Shown: piece after piece, positions 7,768 through 21,200 of the stretch
How positions within the stretch are numbered: the first letter of the stretch is position 1
Layout: each line of letters starts with the position of its first letter
NCBI GenBank assembly: GCA_016703765.1
Contig: JADJBL010000009.1
Coordinates: 111,707-175,706 of the forward strand
DNA from: Saprospirales bacterium
GTDB taxonomy: Bacteria > Bacteroidota > Bacteroidia > Chitinophagales > Saprospiraceae
Reading direction: 5' to 3'
DNA length: 64,000 bases
Translations under genes and position numbers: made by a program
The notes under the pieces: model-generated
The model's input: only the letters and a program-made list of their open reading frames with translations
Told to the model about the DNA's origin: nothing
The model's database searches: none

Positions 7768-10700
7768 ATGAAAGACGAAACAAAAAACCGGAGCAACGGC
7801 AGCAAGTACACCCTGCTTTTCTCCCAAGCCCTGACCAGGGTATCGGTTATTTTGTTGGCAGCTTTGCTGTGTTTCCCGCTCGATTCTTCCGGGAACGACA
7901 ACCTTCGCTGGTCACGCACCAAGCCGACGGTCAAAGCCTCCACCACCAAAATGCTGGTACTCGGCGACACAGGCCCTCAAACCGCAGGCGACGCAGACGA
8001 TAACGACTGCGGCTCTGGCTCCGGATGGGCCAGTGAAGCCAGCGCCGAAGGCGGCGACGACGGCAACCGCGCCGAAGTAGATCTGTCGGATAACGAGATT
8101 TCCGACTGCCTCGACCTCTCCTCCTTCGGACTATCTGTTCCAGGCGGAGCGACTATCCTCGGCATCGAGGTCAGCATCGACCGGCAAAAAGAAACCGGTA
8201 CCAAGGTCATTACAGACCATACCATCCAGCTGCTGGATAATGGTACCCCCGTCGGCTCCAACAAAGCCACGGCTACCGATTGGCCTGCCAACGTCGACGG
8301 CGTCGCCACCTATGGCGGTGCAGCGGACACCTGGGCCGCAGGTCTTACTGCCTCCGACATGGCAAACCTGGGTCTTCGTATCCGCGCACAGGCAAACAGC
8401 GCCGATGGCGACAGAGAAGCCCGCGTAGATTATGTAGAGATTACGGTTTATTACGACGACAACTCCGGCGGTGGCGGTGGAGCAACTCCGACCGATCTGG
8501 AAGTGGTCAGCATTACCCATGTGAACGGCCCGATTGTCCCTGGTACCACTGAAACCTTCGAGATCGAGGTCCGCAACAACGGTCCCGCCGATGCGGTTGG
8601 TACCATTCTCAGTTTCGACATTGTGGATGCCAATTGGTTCCATATTAACGCTTTTGGAGACCCGGACTGGACCTTTTTACTGAGTGGGACTGCTGCCCGG
8701 CTAACTCCCATGCCGAGCGGTGCGACGGAAACCCTGACGATTGAGGCGCATATTCCGGCAAATGCTACCTACGAGGACGACATTTTTCTCTCTATAGGGC
8801 CTGTATGGGCTGCTATTTCGCATAGTGGCACAGATTTAGCCCCTGGAAATAATGAAATCGATATCATTCCGGATACCCGGATAGAAGCAGCGCTCTCCAT
8901 CGAGAAACAATTACTCACCCCCAACGCAGCTCCGGGCGGTACCGCCCTGTACGAGATCGAGGTCTGCAACAATGGCCCCTCCGACGTAGCAGGCGTAGGC
9001 GTGACGGATATTCCCGGCGCTAACCTCGTGGGAGGCTCCGTAATACTGAGCCCGGGCGCGGATAACCTCTACATCCCTGCCAATCAGTGCCGCAGCGTGT
9101 TCGCCACCGCGACGGTGGATCCCGCGGCGGTCGTCGGCTCAAATTTCAGCAATACGGCCGCCATCGACCTGAGCAATATCTACAGCGGCGGAGTAACCCT
9201 GCCGCATGATGTGACAGCTGGCCCCAACAGCACCGATGGCACCGGCGAGGTGATCGGCGGCGCGGCTGCCTTGGCTCCTGCGGACGTGGAAATCGTGAGC
9301 CTTACCTTGCTTGGCGGAGGCCCTGTGGTGCCGGGTACCAACGCAACCTTCAGGGTGGATCTTCGAAACAATGGCCCTGTCGACGCATATGGAGCTGTTG
9401 TAACGATGCTGGTGACGGATCTGGACTTTATTGTAAATAACATACTCTGGACTCCGAACGCCTGGGCGCCCTTGAGCAGTGGCGGGACCTGGCTTAATAC
9501 CCAGCCTTGGCCTGCCGGTTCGTCTAGTTTCTTTGAGGTAACATTGGCTATTCCTTCGGATGCCCACTATCAGGCATACGATATACTTGGGGCTCTCAGT
9601 GTTGTTATTGCAGCAGCTAATCCGGATCCCGTTCCTGCCAATAACTGGGGATCATTATCGTTCGATACCCAGGCTCAGGCCAGCCTGAGCATCGAAAAGA
9701 CCCTCTTCACCCTCGGAGTATCTCCCGGTGGTACGGCCTTATACGAAGTGACCATTTGCAACACAGGCCCCTCTGATATCGACGGCATCGCGCTCGTCGA
9801 TGTCCCGGGCCTCAACCTGGTTCCCGGCTCCCTGGTCATCAGCGCAGATGCTGACGATCTGTATATAGGCGCCGGCCGCTGTGTCGACGTCCTGGTTTCG
9901 GCGCGGGTGGCCCTCGGAGCTCCCGTGGGCGGTAATTTCTGCAACTCGGCCGCGGTGGACGACGCCAACGCTCTTGCAGGCTTGGGCTCAACGCTCCCCC
10001 CTGTGGTCAACGAACCTTCTACCGGCAATGTTTGCGGCAATGTGGTTCCTTCCCTTCCGCCTGCGGATGTGCAAGTACTGAGCCTCACGCATGACACCAG
10101 CCCGATGATCCCCGGTACGACGGAGAGCTTTACCTTCATCGTTACCAACAACGGCCCCAGCCCAGCCTACGGCGCGACGATCCTCGTCGATCTGGCGGAC
10201 GTCAACTGGGTCGTCGACAGTTATTCCTTTCCTTCTACCTGGAGTTATATGGGCGACGGCGTCTTTGCCCGTCTGAACCCGATGCCTCCCGGCGCTGTGG
10301 AAACTTTTACCCTGGAACTCGGCATTCCTTCGGACGCTATAGTCAATTTGGCGGCGTTTGACGAACTCGGACCGGTCGTTGTGTCCATCGCGTCTTCCAG
10401 CCCCGATCCGAACACGGCCAACAATACCATGCTCGAAATCCTCGACTCGGAGAACCACGCGGACCTGAGCATCACAAAAGACATCGTCAACACCGAGGTC
10501 GGCCCGGGTGAAACGGCGATATTTAATATCGTCGTGAACAACGCCGGTCCCTCGGACGTCGATGGCGTCGGTTTCATGGATGATCTGAGTCCAAACGCTT
10601 CCATTTTCTATTTCGAGCCCTTCAACATCGACAACTTCTACGTGGCCGCTGGGCAAAGCAAGTCTTTCCTGGTCACGGCTCAGGTTAATGAAGACGGTTG

Positions 10701-12252
10701 CGGGACGGTAGAAAACTGCGCTTGGGTATCCGGGCCAGACTATAATATCGACGGCAATCCAGACAACAACGGCCCTTCCTGCGCTTCATTCGATATCTAC
10801 GACGATGTCGATCCCGTCGCTGCGGTGTGCCCTCCGGCCACCATCGAGGTCGATAACGACCCGGGCATTTGCGGCGCCTTTATCGAGTGTTATGTCGAAT
10901 TCACCGACAATTGCGACGAATTCCTCGACCTCGAACTGATCAAAGGCCTTCCCTGCGAATGCGAAGGTGGTGGAGAAGGAGAAGAAGAGGAGGAAGACGT
11001 GATTTGCGGCAACATCTTCCCCGTCGGCATGACCCAGGTGATCTGGAAGGCCACGGATGACAATGGCAATATGGCTTTCTGCGAGTTCATGGTCATGGTC
11101 AGCGACACGGAGCAACCGACCATCGAGTGCCCGGATGATATCGTGGTGGAACTGCCCTCGGGCGACGCCATTGTGGTAGCCGGTCAGGCGACTATCTTCT
11201 CACAGGGCCCCTGCGGCGTGACGCTGACCTATCCGCCGCCATTCGGCGACGATAATTGCAGCGACTTCCTCATCACCCACACCTCCGGTCTGGGCGCGGA
11301 GGACAACTGCACCGGCGCAGATTTTGAAGGCTGCTTCGCAATCGGCAATTGGGATATCAGCGCCGACGGCGATGGCTACGTGGATACCGGCAATGCCCCG
11401 GACGACGTGACCCTGATTTCGACCGACGACGGTACGAATAACGCCGAAACGCGCATGTGCATCACCATTCCTTCGGATGGCGTGCTGTCCTTTGATTGGA
11501 ATTACGAATCGGACGACGATGCTCCTAACTACGATCCGTTCGGATACGAAGTAAATGGGGTATTCTTCCAACTGTCGGATGACCTTGGGGCGAATATTCA
11601 AAGCGGTTCGGTGTCCATTCCGGTGGAAGCGGGCGACGAGTTCTGTTTTGTACAGGCCTCTACGGACGGATGCTGCGGAGCTGCAGCGACGATCTCCTCC
11701 TTCTTTGCATTTATCGACGACAACCCTCCGAGCCCCGAATACTACGAGTACGGAGGAACTTATACGGAGACCTACATGATCACGGATGCTTCCGGCAATT
11801 CGGAAGAGTGCTCCTTCTCCATAACGGTTGAAGACACCAACTTCCCGAACATCCATTGCCCGAACAATTTCGTGGTTTACACCGATGACGCCAACTGCGG
11901 CGCACAGGTGATGTACGCTTATCCGCTGGGTCTGGACAACTGTCCGGGCTGGTACGTTACGACGATTTACGGTCCGCTTCCGGGCCAGAACTTCTCGCTG
12001 GGCAACACCGTGGTTGAATATATCATCACGGATGCTAACGGCAACTCCGTAACCTGCGACTTCAAAGTGCGCGTGGTAGACGGCGAGGCGCCGACCTTCT
12101 TCGAATGCGCTCCGGATCAGGAAGTGGAGACGAGCAACAACGGCATCGACGACTGCTGCGCCGAAGTACCCCGCCTCAAAGGCGACGCGGTAGTTGGGCG
12201 ACAACTGCCAGGAAACCGGCGATCTTCCGCTGGTGGCCCTGTTCTACGATGA
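7768..12252 (+). CDS. Giant adhesin, segment 1: signal peptide, DUF11 repeats, first HYR-like domains
   Basis: Start ATG 7768 gives MKDETKNRSNGSKYTLLF followed by a hydrophobic export helix (VSVILLAALLCFPLDSSG). ATGs at 7741 and 7744 are alternatives. A beta-rich domain follows (residues about 60-230, ending RVDYVEITVYYDD). Next come seven alternating DUF11-type repeats marked by SIEKQLLTPNAAPGGTALYE, VPGTNATFRVDLRNNGP and similar sequences (about 240-1000). Then HYR-like repeats begin (DVDPVAAVCPPATIEVDNDP; TEQPTIECPDDIVVELPSG). Between two HYR units lies an unassigned beta domain with paired Cys (about 11200-11730). The true frame is lost near 12188, so the last 20 or so codons before the TGA at 12252 are artefactual. 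Confidence 0.8.
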   Translation: MKDETKNRSNGSKYTLLFSQALTRVSVILLAALLCFPLDSSGNDNLRWSRTKPTVKASTTKMLVLGDTGPQTAGDADDNDCGSGSGWASEASAEGGDDGNRAEVDLSDNEISDCLDLSSFGLSVPGGATILGIEVSIDRQKETGTKVITDHTIQLLDNGTPVGSNKATATDWPANVDGVATYGGAADTWAAGLTASDMANLGLRIRAQANSADGDREARVDYVEITVYYDDNSGGGGGATPTDLEVVSITHVNGPIVPGTTETFEIEVRNNGPADAVGTILSFDIVDANWFHINAFGDPDWTFLLSGTAARLTPMPSGATETLTIEAHIPANATYEDDIFLSIGPVWAAISHSGTDLAPGNNEIDIIPDTRIEAALSIEKQLLTPNAAPGGTALYEIEVCNNGPSDVAGVGVTDIPGANLVGGSVILSPGADNLYIPANQCRSVFATATVDPAAVVGSNFSNTAAIDLSNIYSGGVTLPHDVTAGPNSTDGTGEVIGGAAALAPADVEIVSLTLLGGGPVVPGTNATFRVDLRNNGPVDAYGAVVTMLVTDLDFIVNNILWTPNAWAPLSSGGTWLNTQPWPAGSSSFFEVTLAIPSDAHYQAYDILGALSVVIAAANPDPVPANNWGSLSFDTQAQASLSIEKTLFTLGVSPGGTALYEVTICNTGPSDIDGIALVDVPGLNLVPGSLVISADADDLYIGAGRCVDVLVSARVALGAPVGGNFCNSAAVDDANALAGLGSTLPPVVNEPSTGNVCGNVVPSLPPADVQVLSLTHDTSPMIPGTTESFTFIVTNNGPSPAYGATILVDLADVNWVVDSYSFPSTWSYMGDGVFARLNPMPPGAVETFTLELGIPSDAIVNLAAFDELGPVVVSIASSSPDPNTANNTMLEILDSENHADLSITKDIVNTEVGPGETAIFNIVVNNAGPSDVDGVGFMDDLSPNASIFYFEPFNIDNFYVAAGQSKSFLVTAQVNEDGCGTVENCAWVSGPDYNIDGNPDNNGPSCASFDIYDDVDPVAAVCPPATIEVDNDPGICGAFIECYVEFTDNCDEFLDLELIKGLPCECEGGGEGEEEEEDVICGNIFPVGMTQVIWKATDDNGNMAFCEFMVMVSDTEQPTIECPDDIVVELPSGDAIVVAGQATIFSQGPCGVTLTYPPPFGDDNCSDFLITHTSGLGAEDNCTGADFEGCFAIGNWDISADGDGYVDTGNAPDDVTLISTDDGTNNAETRMCITIPSDGVLSFDWNYESDDDAPNYDPFGYEVNGVFFQLSDDLGANIQSGSVSIPVEAGDEFCFVQASTDGCCGAAATISSFFAFIDDNPPSPEYYEYGGTYTETYMITDASGNSEECSFSITVEDTNFPNIHCPNNFVVYTDDANCGAQVMYAYPLGLDNCPGWYVTTIYGPLPGQNFSLGNTVVEYIITDANGNSVTCDFKVRVVDGEAPTFFECAPDQEVETSNNGIDDCCAEVPRLKGDAVVGRQLPGNRRSSAGGPVLR

Positions 12253-15200
12253 GGACTACACCGACACGCAGGAAAACTGCGACGGCGAGGCCTGGAACGT
12301 ACGCCAGCACCTGGAAACCGCGGATTTGACATCGTGTTCATCGACCGCCTGGAGGACTACCCGACCTGGTCAAACGCACTGAACCAGTCGAGCTTGCTGG
12401 TCATCCCGGCACTGACGGGCAACGGAGACTTCCTGACGGATATCCCCAACTCGGTCAAGTCGCTGCTGTACAGCTTCGTATCGACCAACGGCGCCAAACT
12501 GCTGATCATGGATGGCGGTGAGGGCCCGAACAACAACGCGGCCAACATCCTCAACGAGGTCTATGGCTATAGCCTCGTGGACGACTGCTGCTACAACGGC
12601 AACCTGAGCTACTTGAACCTGGAGAACTCGCTCTACACGGGCTTCCAGCACGGACCGGTAGCTATCGAACAATATTTCCAGACCAAGATCATCTCCAACC
12701 TGGTATGGCCCGCCATTCCGATCTACGAGCTGGCTCTCAACGGACAAGTTGAGGACGGCTGGGCATCGGTAGCCCGCCTGCCCAAGGGAGACGGCGATAT
12801 CATCTACTTCGGCTGGAGCTTCCGCAACGGAGGCCCGCTGTGCGCCAACGCGGACACGGAATTCACCGAAGTGCTGGACCGCGCGCTGCTGCACCTGGCA
12901 GAAGAAGGCATCATCATCACCCAGTCTCCGGAAGCTTACAGCACGATCTGCGGCGAGCACGGAGAAGAGTTTGAAGTGGTGATCACGGCCTTGGACGCTG
13001 CGGGTAACGAAGGAAGCTGCACGACGATCCTGACCCTGATCGACGACGAGTTCCCGGAAATTTTCGTACCCGATCCGCTGACGCTTGATTGCCATGATAT
13101 CAGCGAGACGCAAGATCCCTCCGCGCAGATCATCGACTGGCTGGCTAGCGCCTATGCCATCGACAACTGCGATGAGGAGCCCTACCTGACTTATGATTTC
13201 GATCTAACGACACTTGATGTTTGCACAGGAGGCACCCTGACGGTGACCTGGACGGCGGTAGACGAAGCGGGCAATACGACGATGGAGTCTTCGACCATCA
13301 TAGTGGTGCCGGATACGACAGACCCGGACCTGTACGTTCCCGCTGCGATCACGCTGGACTGCGGCGATATCAGCGAGACGTCTGACCCTGCAGCGATCAT
13401 CGATGCATGGTTGGCACAAGCATACACCACGGACGACTGCGATACGGACCCTGAACTGGCTCACAGCTTCAACGGCGATCTGCTGGACATCTGCGCAGCT
13501 GCGGATTATGTCATCACGGTGACCTGGACGGCGAACGACGCTTGCGGCAATGAGACCATCCTGAGCTCGACCATCACGGTGGTAGTGGACGATGTGGATC
13601 CAGACCTATTCGTACCAGACCCGATCACGCTTGACTGCGGCGATATCAGCGAGACATCTGATCCTGCTGCGATCATCGACGCATGGTTGGCCGAGGCTTA
13701 TACGACGGACAACTGCGATACGGACCCGGAACTGGCTCACAGCTTTAACGGCGACCTGCTGGACATCTGTGCCGATGCGGCTTACGACATCACGGTGACC
13801 TGGACGGCGAACGACGCTTGCGGCAACACGACCATCCTGAGCTCGACGATCACGGTCTTAGTGGATGATGTAGATCCGTTCCTGTTCGTACCTGCACCGA
13901 TCACGCTGGATTGCAGCGACATCAGCGAAACATCTGACCCTGCCGCGATCATAGACGCATGGTTGGCCGAGGCTTATACGAATGACAACTGCGATACGGA
14001 CCCTGAACTGGCTCACAGCTTCAACGGCGACCTGCTGGACATCTGCGCAGCTGCAGATTATGTCATTACGGTGACCTGGACGGCGAACGACGCTTGCGGC
14101 AATGAGACCATCCTGAGCTCGACCATCACGGTCTTAGTGGATGATGTGGATCCAGACCTATTCGTACCCGACCCGATCACGCTGGACTGCGGCGATATCA
14201 GCGAAACGGCTGATCCTGCTGCGATCATAGACGCATGGTTGGCCGAGGCTTATACGACGGACAACTGCGATACGGACCCTGAACTGGCTCACAGCTTCAA
14301 CGGCGACCTGCTGGACATCTGCGCAGCTGCAGATTATGTCATCACGGTGACCTGGACGGCGAACGACGCTTGCGGCAATGAGACCATCCTGAGCTCGACC
14401 ATCACGGTCTTAGTGGATGATGTGGATCCAGACCTATTCGTACCCGACCCGATCACGCTTGACTGCGGCGATATCAGCGAGACTGCTGATCCTGCAGCGA
14501 TCATAGACGCATGGTTAGCCGAAGCCTACACGACGGACAACTGCGATACGGACCCTGAACTGGCTCACAGCTTCAACGGCGACCTGCTGGACATCTGCGC
14601 CGATGCAGATTATGTCATCACGGTGACCTGGACGGCGAACGACGCTTGCGGCAATGAGACCATCCTGAGCTCGACCATCACGGTCTTGGTGGATGATGTG
14701 GACCCGTTCCTATTCGTACCTGACCCGATCACGCTGGACTGCGGCGATATCAGCGAGACATCTGATCCTGCTGCGATCATAGACGCATGGTTGGCCGAGG
14801 CTTATACGACTGACAACTGCGACACGGATCCCGAACTGGCTCACAGCTTCAACGGCGATCTGCTGGACATCTGCGCCGATGCAACTTATGTCATCACGGT
14901 GACCTGGACGGCGAACGACGCTTGCGGCAACACGACCATCCTGAGCTCGACCATCACGGTCTTAGTGGATGATGTGGATCCAGACCTATTCGTACCCGAC
15001 CCGATCACGCTTGACTGCGGCGATATCAGCGAGACTGCTGATCCTGCTGCGATCATAGACGCATGGTTGGCCGAGGCTTATACGACGGACAACTGCGATA
15101 CGGACCCGGAACTTTCTCACAGCTTCAACGGCGACCTGCTGGACATCTGTGCAGATGAGGATTATGTCATCACGGTGACCTGGACGGCGAACGACGCTTG

Positions 15201-18200
15201 CGGCAACACGACCGTACTGAGTTCGACCATCACGGTTGTAGTGGATGATGTAGATCCGGACCTGTTCGTACCCGACCCGATCACGCTGGATTGCAGCGAT
15301 ATCAGCGAGACTGCTGATCCTGCTGCGATCATCGACGCATGGTTGGCCGAGGCTTACGCCACGGACAACTGCGATACGGACCCTGAACTGGCTCACAGCT
15401 TCAACGGCGACCTGCTGGACGTCTGTGCCGATGAGGATTATGTCATCACGGTGACCTGGACGGCGAACGATGCTTGCGGCAACACGACCGTACTGAGTTC
15501 GACCATCACGGTTGTAGTGGATGATGTAGACCCGTTCCTGTTCGTACCTGCACCGATCGAGCTGGATTGCAGCGACATCAGCGAAACGTCTGACCCTGCT
15601 GCGATCATCGACGCATGGTTGGCCGAGGCTTATACGAATGACAACTGCGATACGGACCCTGAACTGGCTCACAGCTTCAACGGCGATCTGCTGGACATCT
15701 GCGCAGCTGCAGATTATGTCATCACGGTGACCTGGACGGCGAACGACGCTTGCGGCAACACGACGGAGCTGAGTTCGACGATCACCGTCGTAGCGGACGG
15801 AGGACCCGGTCATCACGTTGCCTGCTGAACCCCTGGTACTGGATTGCGACGACATCAGCGAAACGACTGACCCGGCCGTGGTCATACTGGACTGGCTGGC
15901 CGAGGCTTATGCCACGGACAACTGCGATACGGATCCGGAACTGACCTACGATTTCGACATCACGGACCTGGATATCTGCCATTGGCGGAACGCTGACTGG
16001 TAACCTGGACGGCTGTAGACGCCTGCGGGAATACCAGCACGGCAAGCTCTACGATCACGGTGATCCCGGATACGGACGCTCCGGTGTTTGTGGAGTGCCC
16101 GGTAGGATATACATTCAATAATGATGTAGACAAGTGTGGCGCCAACGTCACCTGGGCTGTTCCGGTGGCCGAGGATGCCTGTACGGCAGACGTAGTGGTG
16201 GTACAAACCGACGGCCCTGCACAAGGCTCCTTCCTGGAAGTAGGCATCATTTATACGGTAGAGTACACGGCAACCGACGGTTGCGGCAACACGGCCACCT
16301 GCACCTTCACCCTGGAAGTGGTGGATATGCAAAACCCGGTGGCGATCTGCCAGGATGTAGTGGTTTACCTGGATGAGTTCGGCAACGCCTCGATCACACC
16401 TGCGGATGTGGACGGCGGCAGCTACGACAACTGCGACATTGAAGACCTGTCGATCGACATCTCTTCTTTCACTTGCGCCAATGTAGGAGAGAATAACGTA
16501 ATCCTGACGGTTACGGACCCCTCCGGCAACAGCGAGCAGTGCGTAGCGGAAGTGACGGTGGTGGACAATCTGGCGCCGATCTTTACCTGCCCCGATCCTG
16601 CAATCGTGAGCGGTTGCGACGACCTGATCCCGGACCTGCTGGTGCTGGTGACGGATGCGACGGACAACTGCGGGGTGGCTGACATGTACCAGAACCCGGT
16701 AGCGGGCACGGACTTCGGCAACATGAGCGGCCAGACCGTGATCGTGACCATCTTCGTATGGGATGTAAACGGCAACGTAGCTACTTGCGAAGTGCCTGTG
16801 ACCATCGACGATACGGTACCGCCGGTATTCACCAACTGCCCGACGGAAATGCACATGATCGGCAACGATCCGGATCAGTGCTCGGGCAAGCTCAACTGAA
16901 AACCGGAATTTGACGCCGACATCGTCATGCCGGGCGACATTACGGTGGAATGCGATGCGGTACCCGATCCGTTCGTACTGACGAATAACGATGTGCACGA
17001 CAATTGCACGGCGCCTGAGGACCTGATGATCACTTTCACGGAAGTCAGCACTCAGGATCCCAACCCGCTGGTGTGCGCACACTATAACCACACGATCACT
17101 CGTACCTGGACGGTGATGGACGAGACTTGTCCGTTCCCCGCTCCGATGGGCAGCGGCGGCAATAAACTGATCCATGTACAAATCATCACGGTACAGGATA
17201 CGACTCCTCCGACGGCGATTTGCCAGAACATCACCATCACGCTCAACAAAGCGGGTACCTGGACGATTCCGCAGGATACGCTGAACAACGGCTCGTTCGA
17301 CAACTGCGCTCCGGCTTTTGCGCTGAGCTACAGCACGTTCCCAAGCACGTTCACCTGCGCCAACCTGGGTCCCAACCTGGTGACGCTGACCGTGACCGAT
17401 CCTTGCGGCAACTCTTCGACCTGCACGGGGATTGTAACGGTGGTGGAAGGTATTGCACCTTGTACTCCGGAGTTCTCGGTAGTGACCGAGTGTCTGGACA
17501 ACGCCACGACGAACAACAACGACGGTCAGTTCTACGAAGTGATCACGGTCAAATCGCTTGCGATGCAGACCTGGACGGTGATGAGCTCTACGGGCTTGTA
17601 CACCAACGGCAGCCCGGCCCCGCCGGCAGCTCCGATTGCGGTTGCCAGCGGCACGGCGCTTACGGCCGGTACGGCTGACGGCATCGACAACGACGGCGAC
17701 GGCGCGACGGATGAAGCGGATGAGATGATCTACTACACGCTCAAGGCGAAATTCGTCGAGTGCGTAGGCTACAACGCGATGTTGAAGAACAACCTCAACC
17801 AGACGGGCACGGTCAGCAACAACGCTTGCTACCCCACGCCGGTATTCGTAGACCTGTACGATCCCTTTCTGTCTGAGCACGCCTCCTTTCCCGATTCAGG
17901 TAGCCGACTTCTTCGGCGCTGATGGAGAGATCGTCGAGGTGTTCATCGACGGAGAAGAGATCGACCCGCCCTACCTGTTCGACGCATTGGATCTGGGCGA
18001 AGGCCGCACCTGGTCAAGGTGACCTTCACTGCATACGATGATTTCGAGAGCTACACGATCATCAATGGCGTAGTAGTGTCCGGCAGCCCCAATGGCATCA
18101 AGCTCAACTCGGGTTGCGAGCAAATGATTTCGACTTTCGTCAACGTAGTGGAAACCCCCGTGACGGTTGCATGTAACGATACCATCCAGGTATCGCTGGA

Positions 18201-21200
18201 AGGCGACTGTATCTCGGAAGTGACCCCGGATATGATCCTGGAAGGCAGCTACTTCTGCTACGACGACTATACCGTAACGATTACCTATCCGCTCGGTACA
18301 ACCCAGTTTGTTCCGGCCAACCAGGTGGACGCAAGCCACATCGGCAAAGTCCTGCTGGTCAACCTGTCGCACCTGATCAGCGGCAACATGTGCTGGAGCC
18401 ACATCGTGGTGGAAGACAAGTGGAAACCGGAGATTACCTGCCCCGATGACATAGAGATACTCTGCGTCTACGACGAGGATGACCTCCTCATCACAGGTAA
18501 TCCGATCGTTTTCGACTGTTCGGATTACGTACTGGAATACTCGGATGAATACATCCAGTTCGATTGCGCTGAAAACTCCTCGGTATTCACGCACATCACA
18601 CGTACCTTCATCGTAACGGATATCTACGGTAACAACAATTCCTGCGTACAGCACATCGATCAACTGCGCGGTGAGATCAGCCAGGTTAACTGGCCCGATG
18701 ACATCACCTACCAGTGCAACAACGTGCCGGGCAACTTCCTGCCTGGTGTGACCGGCTGGCCGCAAATTGGAAACGTGAACCTGACGACTACCGGAACCGG
18801 TATCTGCGGCTTGTCGGTAAGCTATATCGACCAGATCGCCAATATCTGCCCGGGTGAATACAAGATCGTACGTACCTGGACGATTTTTGACTGGTGTACC
18901 GAAGGAACGGGTGGCCCGTCCAACCAAACCTTTGTACAGTACATCAAGATCGCCGACGTACCGCCGACCATCAGCTACACCAGCCAATCCTGGGTATACG
19001 ATGCAGTCAACGACTGGTACATCATCAGCGCCAATAACTGGGTAAGCGAACCCCACCCCTCCTGCTACGCTTTAGGACCGCTGCCGCTGGCAATCATCGA
19101 CGGCGTCTGCAACGAGCTGGTAAGTGTGGAAATCTCTACCCCGGTTGGTACGACGACCAACGGAGGTCTGCTGCCCTGGCCGGGTCTTGAAATCGGCCAG
19201 CACCAGATTACTTACGTCGCTCAAGACGAATGCGGAAATATCACCAGCTCGACCATCACGGTCAACGTAATAGACAACGTGGTACCGACCACGATCTGCG
19301 ACGAGATCACGGATGTGAACCTGTCTGGGGATGGCTTTGCGATCGTAAATGCCACGACGTTTAACGACGGTTCGTACGACAACTGCTGCCTGGATTACTT
19401 CGCAGCGCGCCGCATGGACGGCGACTGCTACGGCGAATTCGACGACTTCGGTCCGACGGTTGAATTCTGCTGCGTAGATGCAGGCACGGCGGTCATGGTA
19501 GTGTTCCGTGCATACGACTGCTACGGCAACTACAACGACTGTATGGTGACGGTCAACGTCAACGACAAACTGCCCCCGATCCTGATCAGCTGCCCGGCTA
19601 CGGCGACGATCACCTGCGATGACTACCTGCAAAACTATGCTGCAGGGCTTGCCGACGGTGACTTCAGCGTGCTGGATGGCTTCGGATCGCCGACCTTCTA
19701 CGACAACTGCCAACTGGATGTGACGCATACCGTAACGGTGAACATCGACAACTGCTCGAAAGGCACGCTGACGCGCACCTGGACGGCCACCGACGGCTCG
19801 AACGTACCGGTGACCTGCACGCAGACCATCTTTGTCAACCACGTCAGCGACTGGGTAGTGGAATTCCCCGCCCACGTGACGGTACAGTGCACGGATGGCC
19901 AGCTTCCGGACACGGGCGAACCGGAGATTTTCCACGACGAGTGCGAACTGATCGCGGTATCCTGGGAAGACCAACTCTTTGAGGTGGTTCCGGATGCATG
20001 CTACAAGATCGAGCGTACCTGGACGGTGATCAACTGGTGCGTATACGAGCAGTTTGGCGAAGACCTCTACAGCGAGAACGGCCATGCCGAATCGAACCTG
20101 AACGCCGACTGGGATGGCGACGGTGACAAAGACAACCGCACCTTCCGCGACGGCTACAACAGCTCGGGCAACCCGGGTACGGCAGATGGCTACATCGTGT
20201 GGAAGCAGATCATCAAGGTGGAAGACAACGAGGATCCGACTTTCGAGATCCCGGAAATCGACGGCTGTATCGTGGAAACGGATTGCGACAAGGATCTGAT
20301 TCTGCCCTACCCGGTCATCCTGGATGAGTGCTCGCCCGGAATTCGATGTGGACATCAGCGGAGACTTCGGCATCTTCAACGACATTTCCGGCGACGTAAC
20401 CGTGCCCAATGTTGGAGTAGGCGAATACGAAGTGAACTACGCGGTGACCGACCATTGCGGAAACAGCTCTTACCAGACCATCACGGTGATCGTGGAAGAC
20501 TGCAAGCTGCCGACCCCGTACTGCAAGAACGGCCTGATCATAGAGATCATGCAGACCCAGATGATCGAAGTTTGGGCCAGCGATCTGGATGCAGGTTCGT
20601 TTGACAACTGCGGCGACGTGATTCTGAGCTTCTCGCCGGATGTGAACGACATCAACGTGATCTACACTTGCGACGACCTGGGTCAGAACGCGGTTCAACT
20701 CTGGGTGACGGATATCTACGGCAACCAGGATTACTGCGAGACCTTCATCGTGGTACAGGATAACCTGAACTTCTGCAGCGGTGTACCGGTGGTGATCGCC
20801 GGTGAGGTGTCCACGGAGGATGCCGAAGCAGTGGAAGGTGTGACGGTAGAGATGAACGGCGGTCTGCTCACGGAAGTAACCGGCCTGGATGGCCAGTACG
20901 ACTTCAGTGTGATAGCCGGCAGCGACTACACGGTGACCCCGATGCTGGACGAAGATGCGGATAACGGAGTGACCACCTTCGACATGGTGCTCATCACCCG
21001 CCACATCCTCAATGTACAGCTGCTCGACAGCCCGTACAAAGTCATCGCAGCGGATGCAAACAACTCGGATAACGTATCTACACTCGACCTGGTGGCTATC
21101 CGCAAGGTGATCCTTCAGGTGGAAGATAACTTCCCGAATAACACGAGCTGGAGATTCGTAGACGAAGACTACCTGTTCCCCAACCCGGTTAACCCCTGGG

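Noticed and set aside
13365..15849. Possible CRISPR or satellite array from regular spacing
   Set aside because: The 276-bp unit is entirely coding in one frame with conserved Cys positions, and there are no short repeats with unique spacers.
15946..17880. Long minus-strand open frame of 644 codons opposite the giant adhesin
   Set aside because: It is antisense to confirmed HYR repeat coding sequence, is Arg-rich and has no recognisable domain; such frames arise from codon bias in GC-rich repeats.
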